Assembly: GCA_016721925.1 (NCBI GenBank)
Contig: JADKHE010000004.1
Span: 186,001 to 250,000, forward strand
Length of the DNA stretch: 64,000 nucleotides
Direction of reading: 5' to 3'
From: Candidatus Skiveiella danica
GTDB taxonomy: Bacteria > Pseudomonadota > Gammaproteobacteria > Burkholderiales > Burkholderiaceae_C
Numbering within the stretch: the stretch's first letter is position 1; each line of letters begins with the position of its first letter. The translations under genes and the position numbers were made by a program. The notes beneath the pieces are model-generated. The model saw nothing but the letters and a program-made list of their open reading frames with translations, made no database searches and was not told where the DNA came from. Of this stretch, positions 58,989-64,000 are shown piece by piece.

Positions 58989-60412
58989 ACGCCATGGCCA
59001 TGATGACCCTGCAGCAGGCACAGCACTGGATTCCTTCCGGACGCCTCGTGGGAGACGCGACGGTTGCCATATCACGTGTCCATACCGATACCCGCACGCT
59101 GGAGCCGGGTGACCTCTTTGTCGCGCTGCGCGGTGAACGGTTCGACGGGGGGCAGTTCCTGGCCCAGGCCGCGAGCCAGGGCGCAGTTGCGGCCCTCTGC
59201 GAGCCCGCTTCGCAGGATCTGCTTGCCGAGGCTGGTTTGCCCGGCATGATCGTTCCCGACGCCAAGGCTGCGCTGGGCGCCCTGGCATCCGGGTGGCGCA
59301 AGCAATTCAGCCTGCCATTGATCGCGGTGACGGGCAGCAATGGCAAAACCACCGTGACACAGATGATCGCAGCGATCCTGCGAGCCTGGAAGGGCGAGGG
59401 TGCGCTGGCCACCCAGGGCAACTTCAACAACGACATCGGGGTGCCACTGACTCTGCTGCGCCTGCGCGCCGCGCATGAGGCCGCGGTTGTCGAGATGGGC
59501 ATGAACCACCCGGGCGAAATTGCCCTGCTGGCGGGCATGACGGCGCCCACCGTTGCCCTGGTCAACAACGCCCAGCGCGAGCACCTGGAGTACATGGCGA
59601 CCGTCGAGGCCGTCGCCCGCGAAAACGGCAGCGTCATCGAATCCCTTGGCGCGCAAGGCGTTGCCGTTTTTCCGGCCGACGATTCTTTTGCCCCGCTGTG
59701 GTCCGAGCTTTGCGGTCAGCGCAGGCGCCTGACGTTCTCCGATGCAGTCGAGGAGGGGCTGGGCGACGTGCGAGGGCATGGGGACTGGCAGGACGGCGCC
59801 TGGAGTGTGACGGCCCGCACGCCGGAGGGCAGTCTGAATTTCCGCCTGGGCATCGCGGGGCGGCACAACGTTCGCAACGCCTTGGCGGCTGCGAGCTGCG
59901 CACTCGCCGCGGGGGTGTCTCTGGACGCGATCCGCGCAGGCCTCCAGGCTTTTGAGGCTGTCAAGGGGCGATCCCGGGCCTTCAGCGTCGCGCTGGCCGG
60001 TCGCCGCGTCACGGTGGTCGACGACACCTACAACGCCAACCCGGATTCGGTTCGCGCTGCGATCGAGGTTCTCGCCGAGTTGCCGGCGCCGAGGCTGCTC
60101 GTGCTGGGTGACATGGGCGAAGTGGGCGACCAGGGTCCCTCATTTCATGCCGAGATGGGTGCGCTGGCGCGCGATCGCGGCCTGGAACAGGTGTTCACCC
60201 TGGGCAATCAATCGGTTCACGCCGCGCGGCAATGCGCAGGCGCACGTCATTTCGAAGACATGCCAGCGGTGCTGGCCGCTGTTCGCGGCGCCGCCCCCGG
60301 CGTTTCCAGCATTCTCGTCAAGGGATCCCGTTTCATGAAGATGGAGCGGGTGGTGGAAGCCATCATTCAGTTCGCGCAGGAACAACAAGGGGGGGCCGTC
60401 CATGCTGCCTAG
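58985..60412 (+). CDS. murF: UDP-MurNAc-pentapeptide synthetase MurF
   Basis: A 475-residue Mur ligase that adds D-Ala-D-Ala. The P-loop is AVTGSNGKTTVTQMIAAILR, with NFNNDIGVPLTLLRLR, VEMGMNHPGEIALL and VVDDTYNANPDSVRAAIEVL. It overlaps murE by 4 bases and mraY by 11, so expression is tightly coupled. Confidence 0.97.
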   Translation: MNAMAMMTLQQAQHWIPSGRLVGDATVAISRVHTDTRTLEPGDLFVALRGERFDGGQFLAQAASQGAVAALCEPASQDLLAEAGLPGMIVPDAKAALGALASGWRKQFSLPLIAVTGSNGKTTVTQMIAAILRAWKGEGALATQGNFNNDIGVPLTLLRLRAAHEAAVVEMGMNHPGEIALLAGMTAPTVALVNNAQREHLEYMATVEAVARENGSVIESLGAQGVAVFPADDSFAPLWSELCGQRRRLTFSDAVEEGLGDVRGHGDWQDGAWSVTARTPEGSLNFRLGIAGRHNVRNALAAASCALAAGVSLDAIRAGLQAFEAVKGRSRAFSVALAGRRVTVVDDTYNANPDSVRAAIEVLAELPAPRLLVLGDMGEVGDQGPSFHAEMGALARDRGLEQVFTLGNQSVHAARQCAGARHFEDMPAVLAAVRGAAPGVSSILVKGSRFMKMERVVEAIIQFAQEQQGGAVHAA

Positions 60413-61580
60413 CCTGGCCCAGTGGCTGCAGACGCTTTCGCCCGAATTCGGATTCTTCCGGGTCTTCCAGTATCTGACCTTCCGTGCGGTGATGGCGGCG
60501 CTGACGGCCCTTCTGATCGGACTGATCGCCGGGCCACCCGTGATTCGCCGTTTGACGGCGCTCAAGATCGGACAGCCGATCCGCGGCTATGCCATGGAAA
60601 CCCATCTCAGCAAGAGCGGAACGCCGACGATGGGCGGTGTCCTGGTCCTGCTGGCGATCGCCATCGCGACGCTGTTATGGACCGACCTGACCAACCGGTT
60701 CGTCTGGATCGTCCTGCTGGTGACGCTCGGTTTTGGCGCCATCGGCTGGGTGGACGACTGGCGCAAGGTCGTGAACAAGGATCCGGAGGGCATGCGCTCG
60801 CGCGAGAAATACTTCTGGCAGTCGGTGATCGGTTTGCTGGCAGCGCTCTACCTGGTCTTCAGCATTTCCGAGAACTCCAACATGCGCGTGCTGGAGCTGT
60901 TTTTCAATTGGGTGCGGTCCGGCTTTGACGTCAACCTGCCGCCCAAGGCCGGTTTGATGGTGCCGTTCTTCAAGGAAATCAGTTACCCCTTGGGGGTGCT
61001 CGGCTTTGTCGTGCTGACCTATCTCGTCATCGTGGGCTCCAGCAATGCCGTGAACCTTACGGACGGTCTGGACGGCCTGGCGATCATGCCGGTGGTGATG
61101 GTTGGCTCCGTGCTGGGGCTCTTCGCGTATGTGACCGGAAGTGCGGTCTTCTCGCGCTATCTCTTCCTGCCGCACATTGCCGGGGCGGGCGAGCTGCTGA
61201 TTTTCTGCGCCGCGATGGCGGGCGCCGGCCTGGCCTTCCTGTGGTTCAACACGCATCCGGCACAGGTCTTCATGGGTGACGTCGGCGCGCTGGCGCTGGG
61301 GGCTGCCCTGGGCACCGTCGCGGTGATCGTGCGCCAGGAGATCGTGCTGGCGATCATGGGCGGCATTTTTGTGGTCGAGGCCCTGTCGGTCATGCTGCAG
61401 GTGTCCTACTTCAAGTACACCAAACGCAGGTATGGCGCCGGGCGCCGCATCCTGAAGATGGCGCCACTGCACCATCATTTCGAGAAAAGCGGCTGGAAGG
61501 AAACGCAGGTCGTCGTGCGTTTCTGGATCATCACCATGCTGCTGTGCCTGGTGGGTCTGTCGACCCTGAAGCTGAGATAG
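60402..61580 (+). CDS. mraY: Phospho-MurNAc-pentapeptide transferase MraY
   Basis: A 392-residue polytopic enzyme forming lipid I. Characteristic motifs are HLSKSGTPTMGGVLVL, GWVDDWRKVVNKD (catalytic Asp pair), NLTDGLDGLA and APLHHHFEKSGWKETQVVVR. About ten transmembrane helices are visible. The ATG at 60402 lies inside the end of murF. Confidence 0.97.
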   Translation: MLPSLAQWLQTLSPEFGFFRVFQYLTFRAVMAALTALLIGLIAGPPVIRRLTALKIGQPIRGYAMETHLSKSGTPTMGGVLVLLAIAIATLLWTDLTNRFVWIVLLVTLGFGAIGWVDDWRKVVNKDPEGMRSREKYFWQSVIGLLAALYLVFSISENSNMRVLELFFNWVRSGFDVNLPPKAGLMVPFFKEISYPLGVLGFVVLTYLVIVGSSNAVNLTDGLDGLAIMPVVMVGSVLGLFAYVTGSAVFSRYLFLPHIAGAGELLIFCAAMAGAGLAFLWFNTHPAQVFMGDVGALALGAALGTVAVIVRQEIVLAIMGGIFVVEALSVMLQVSYFKYTKRRYGAGRRILKMAPLHHHFEKSGWKETQVVVRFWIITMLLCLVGLSTLKLR

Positions 61581-61583
61581 GCC

Positions 61584-63101
61584 ATGAACCTGCTTCGCGA
61601 TCAGGACGTCCTCATTCTCGGACTCGGGGCCTCGGGCCTGGCCATGGCGCGCTGGTGCGCGCGCTGCGGTGCGCGGGTGCAGGTTGCCGATACCCGCGAG
61701 GACCCGCCCGGCCTGCAGGCACTGCGCAACGACATTCCCGACGCCCGCTTCCTCAGCGGCCCCCTGGAAGCTGGCCTGGTGGAGGGAACGCCGGTGCGCG
61801 CGGTGTTCCGCAGCCCCGGCCTTGCGCCCGCATCGGTGGCCGGGGTGGATCAGGCCGCGCAGGCTGCGGGCCTGTGGAACGGTGGCGAGTTGAGCCTTTT
61901 CTCCCAGGCGCTGGCGGATCTGGCGGAAAACCGCGGCTACCGCCCTCAGGTGCTGGGCATTACGGGCACGAACGGAAAGACCACCGTCACCGCGCTGACC
62001 GGACAACTGGTGCGGCGAGCCGACAAGTCGGTCGTGGTGGCCGGAAACATCGGCCCGACCCTGTTGGACTCTCTCTCATCCTGTCTGGATGCGGACGCAT
62101 TGCCCGACGTCTGGGTGTTGGAGCTGTCCAGTTTCCAGCTCGACAGTTGCAGCAGCTTCGAGCCCACCGCCGCAACAGTGCTGAACCTGACGCAGGATCA
62201 CCTCGACTGGCACGGGAGCATGCAGGCCTATGCTGCCGCGAAGGCCAAGGTCTTTGGCCAGCAGGGGCTGATGATCCTGAACCGCGACGATCCGCTGGTG
62301 ATGGCCATGCGACCCGCGCCGGTGCGCGCGCGACTCCAGCGGCCGGTGGAGCGCGCCATGGTGACCTTTGGTGGCGACATGCCACATCGCCCCGGTGATT
62401 ACGGGATCGAAATGGTCAATGGCATGGCCTGGCTGGTGCGCGCGCTGGAGGCCGACGAAACGCGGCGCCGACGCAAGGACGACGTCGAGGAGCTCTACAT
62501 CCAGCGGCTGATGCCCGCCGATGCCCTGCGTATCCGCGGTCGCCACAATGCGTTGAACGCCCTGGCGGCATTGGCACTGGCCGGGGCAGCAGGCTGCAGC
62601 CTGGCCTCCATGCTGTTCGGTCTGCGCGAATACCGGGGCGAGCCGCACCGGGTCGAGTCCGTGGGGGTGGTTCAGGACATCGAATATTTCGACGACAGCA
62701 AGGGCACCAACGTGGGCGCCACGGCCGCTGCCCTCATCGGCCTTGGCGCGGAGCGCCGGCTGGTGCTCGTCCTCGGTGGCGAGGGCAAGGGGCAGGACTT
62801 CACACCCCTGGTCGACCCGGTGACGCGCCATGCGCGGGCCGTGGTGCTCATCGGTCGCGACGCGCCCTTGCTGAGGGCGGCGCTGGAAAACACCGGCGTG
62901 CCCTTGCTGGACGCCGACTCGATGGCAGATGCGGTTCGCCAGGCGCGCCAGTGCGCCCGTGCCGGCGATGCGGTGCTGATGTCGCCGGCTTGCGCCAGTT
63001 TCGACATGTTTCGCAACTACGAGCACCGCGCCGAAGCTTTTCGCGCAGCCGTGATCGAGCTTGCCGATGCGGCCGGCGTCGAACTGGAGGGCGCGGCATG
63101 A
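61584..63101 (+). CDS. murD: UDP-MurNAc-alanine D-glutamate ligase MurD
   Basis: A 505-residue Mur ligase that adds D-Glu. The N-terminal UDP-binding domain is LILGLGASGLAMARWC. The P-loop is ITGTNGKTTVTALTGQL, followed by NLTQDHLDWHGSM and YFDDSKGTNVGATAAAL. It is slightly longer than E. coli MurD. It follows mraY by 3 bases, and its end overlaps ftsW by 4 bases. Confidence 0.97.
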   Translation: MNLLRDQDVLILGLGASGLAMARWCARCGARVQVADTREDPPGLQALRNDIPDARFLSGPLEAGLVEGTPVRAVFRSPGLAPASVAGVDQAAQAAGLWNGGELSLFSQALADLAENRGYRPQVLGITGTNGKTTVTALTGQLVRRADKSVVVAGNIGPTLLDSLSSCLDADALPDVWVLELSSFQLDSCSSFEPTAATVLNLTQDHLDWHGSMQAYAAAKAKVFGQQGLMILNRDDPLVMAMRPAPVRARLQRPVERAMVTFGGDMPHRPGDYGIEMVNGMAWLVRALEADETRRRRKDDVEELYIQRLMPADALRIRGRHNALNALAALALAGAAGCSLASMLFGLREYRGEPHRVESVGVVQDIEYFDDSKGTNVGATAAALIGLGAERRLVLVLGGEGKGQDFTPLVDPVTRHARAVVLIGRDAPLLRAALENTGVPLLDADSMADAVRQARQCARAGDAVLMSPACASFDMFRNYEHRAEAFRAAVIELADAAGVELEGAA

Positions 63102-64000
63102 GCTTCGGCCAAGGTTTCAGCCGGTGGATGGGTGGCGTGCGAGGGGCGGGGACGGCCGCCGAGATCCTGCCGGTGCGCCTGGGGGTGCCTGAGGTGGGGC
63201 GGGGCGCGGCAACTCAGGCCCGGCTGCCCGGCTTCGACCAAGGGCTGGTCTGGGTGGTCGTGGCCTTGCTGGCATTCGGACTGGTCATGGTCTATTCGGC
63301 GTCGATTGCGATGCCAGACAACCCGAAGTTCGCACGCTACGCGCACACCCACTTCCTCACGCGACACACGTTGTCGCTGGTGATGGCGTTCGTGGTGGCC
63401 TTGCTGGCCTTTCAAGTGCCGTTGTCAACCTGGGAAAAGGTGGCGCCGTGGCTGTTCGTGGTGTCGCTGATCCTCCTGATGGCGGTGCTGATCCCGCACG
63501 TGGGCAAAGGCGTCAACGGCGCGCGCCGCTGGATTTCACTGGGGGTCATGAACTTCCAGCCCTCCGAACTGGCCAAACTCGCGGTGGTGCTGTATGCGGC
63601 CGATTACATGGTGCGCAAGATGGAGGTCAAGGAGCGTTTCTTCCGCGCGGTGCTTCCCATGGGCGCAGCCGTGGCTGTGGTCGGCCTGTTGCTGCTCGCC
63701 GAGCCCGACATGGGCGCGTTCATGGTGATTGCCGTGATCGCGATGGGCATCCTGTTCCTTGGCGGCGTCAATGCGCGCATGTTCTTCCTGATCGCGGCAA
63801 TCCTGATCGTGGCCTTCGGGCTGATGATCATGATGTCCGATTGGCGGCGCGAGCGCATCTTTGCCTACCTTGACCCGTGGAGCGAGAAACACGCGCTGGG
63901 CAAGGGCTACCAGCTGTCCCATTCGCTGATTGCCATCGGACGGGGCGAAATCTGGGGCGTCGGCCTGGGCGGCAGCGTCGAAAAGCTGCACTGGTTGCCG
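63098..64000 (+). CDS. ftsW: Septal peptidoglycan glycosyltransferase FtsW (3' end beyond window)
   Basis: The first 301 residues are present and the gene runs off the window. It is a polytopic SEDS protein with several transmembrane helices (GLVWVVVALLAFGLVMVYSA; LFVVSLILLMAVLIPHVGKG) and the SEDS motifs NGARRWISLG, NFQPSELAKLAVVLY, LLLAEPDMGAFMVI and GYQLSHSLIAIGRGEIWGVG. FtsW polymerises septal glycan with FtsI. The ATG at 63098 overlaps murD. murG and ftsQAZ would be expected downstream. Confidence 0.96.
   Translation, partial: MSFGQGFSRWMGGVRGAGTAAEILPVRLGVPEVGRGAATQARLPGFDQGLVWVVVALLAFGLVMVYSASIAMPDNPKFARYAHTHFLTRHTLSLVMAFVVALLAFQVPLSTWEKVAPWLFVVSLILLMAVLIPHVGKGVNGARRWISLGVMNFQPSELAKLAVVLYAADYMVRKMEVKERFFRAVLPMGAAVAVVGLLLLAEPDMGAFMVIAVIAMGILFLGGVNARMFFLIAAILIVAFGLMIMMSDWRRERIFAYLDPWSEKHALGKGYQLSHSLIAIGRGEIWGVGLGGSVEKLHWLP

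Noticed and set aside
1..64000. tRNA, rRNA, tmRNA, phage or intact insertion-sequence genes.
   Set aside because: No T-loop/acceptor patterns, rRNA signatures, integrase other than XerC, or transposase reading frame were recognised on either strand.

Overview
The window is chromosomal DNA of a high-GC betaproteobacterium, most likely Burkholderiales, family Comamonadaceae. The basis is the protein sequences, the phoH-ybeY, dapF-DUF484-xerC and hslVU neighbourhoods, a Bug-type (TctC) binding protein, a DksA with a Lys/Ala/Pro-rich N-terminal tail, and a complete division and cell-wall (dcw) cluster of the proteobacterial type. No rRNA, tRNA, CRISPR array, phage or intact transposase was seen. 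The one structural RNA is the RNase P RNA.

Layout. 1-5.4 kb: ybeY (5' end only) and phoH on the minus strand, then a NarL-type histidine kinase/response regulator pair and ruvAB. 5.4-11.7 kb (minus): a membrane protein fusing an alkylglycerol-monooxygenase-like domain to a lysoplasmalogenase (YhhN) domain; a frameshifted D-threonine aldolase-like gene; a histidine phosphatase; ttcA; and a pterin cluster of two tandem FolB-like genes plus a FolM/PTR1-like reductase. 11.7-20.1 kb: a MidA-type methyltransferase, DUF2905 and trxC, then a mosaic region. This holds two DUF1254/DUF1214 exported proteins (one of clearly lower GC), an AraC regulator, gene remnants, and a second, beheaded trxC that forms a direct repeat with the first. 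20.2-30.4 kb: a lipoprotein acylase, cca, a GST, an NDUFA9-like protein, a HypT-like LysR regulator and the gltIJKL glutamate/aspartate ABC transporter. 30.6-43.5 kb: pyrC, a low-GC NYN-domain gene, DUF3025, htpX, a FAD dehydrogenase, a frameshifted cysK, rnpB, an IscR homologue with no cysteine, NhaR, an RNA pseudouridine synthase, a NUDIX/metallo-beta-lactamase fusion, a TctC protein and a CMD-family protein. 43.5-53.8 kb: dapF-DUF484-xerC, rlmI, a COG0523 GTPase, dksA, a STAS protein and hslVU. 54-64 kb: mraZ-rsmH-ftsL-ftsI-murE-murF-mraY-murD-ftsW, with most genes overlapping by a few bases, behind a four-repeat MraZ operator.

The main non-genic signal is a dispersed element of about 50 bp: an imperfect hairpin around CCCAGCG, followed by a TGCTATCA/ATAGC-like tail. 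Eight convincing copies were found, all in the same orientation on the plus strand whatever the direction of the surrounding genes. Three lie in frame inside conserved genes (the YhhN fusion, cca, dapF) and are translated as extra peptide. Two others supply the stop codons of phoH and of the YhhN fusion. A second, REP-like element (GGGGTCAGAG-type hairpins) forms an inverted pair upstream of ttcA and sits exactly at the junction of the cca remnant and the trxC duplicate.

Two genes (the D-threonine aldolase-like gene and cysK) carry one-base frameshifts in short G/C runs, and DUF3025 lacks a normal start codon. Assembly error and real gene decay cannot be told apart from the sequence alone.
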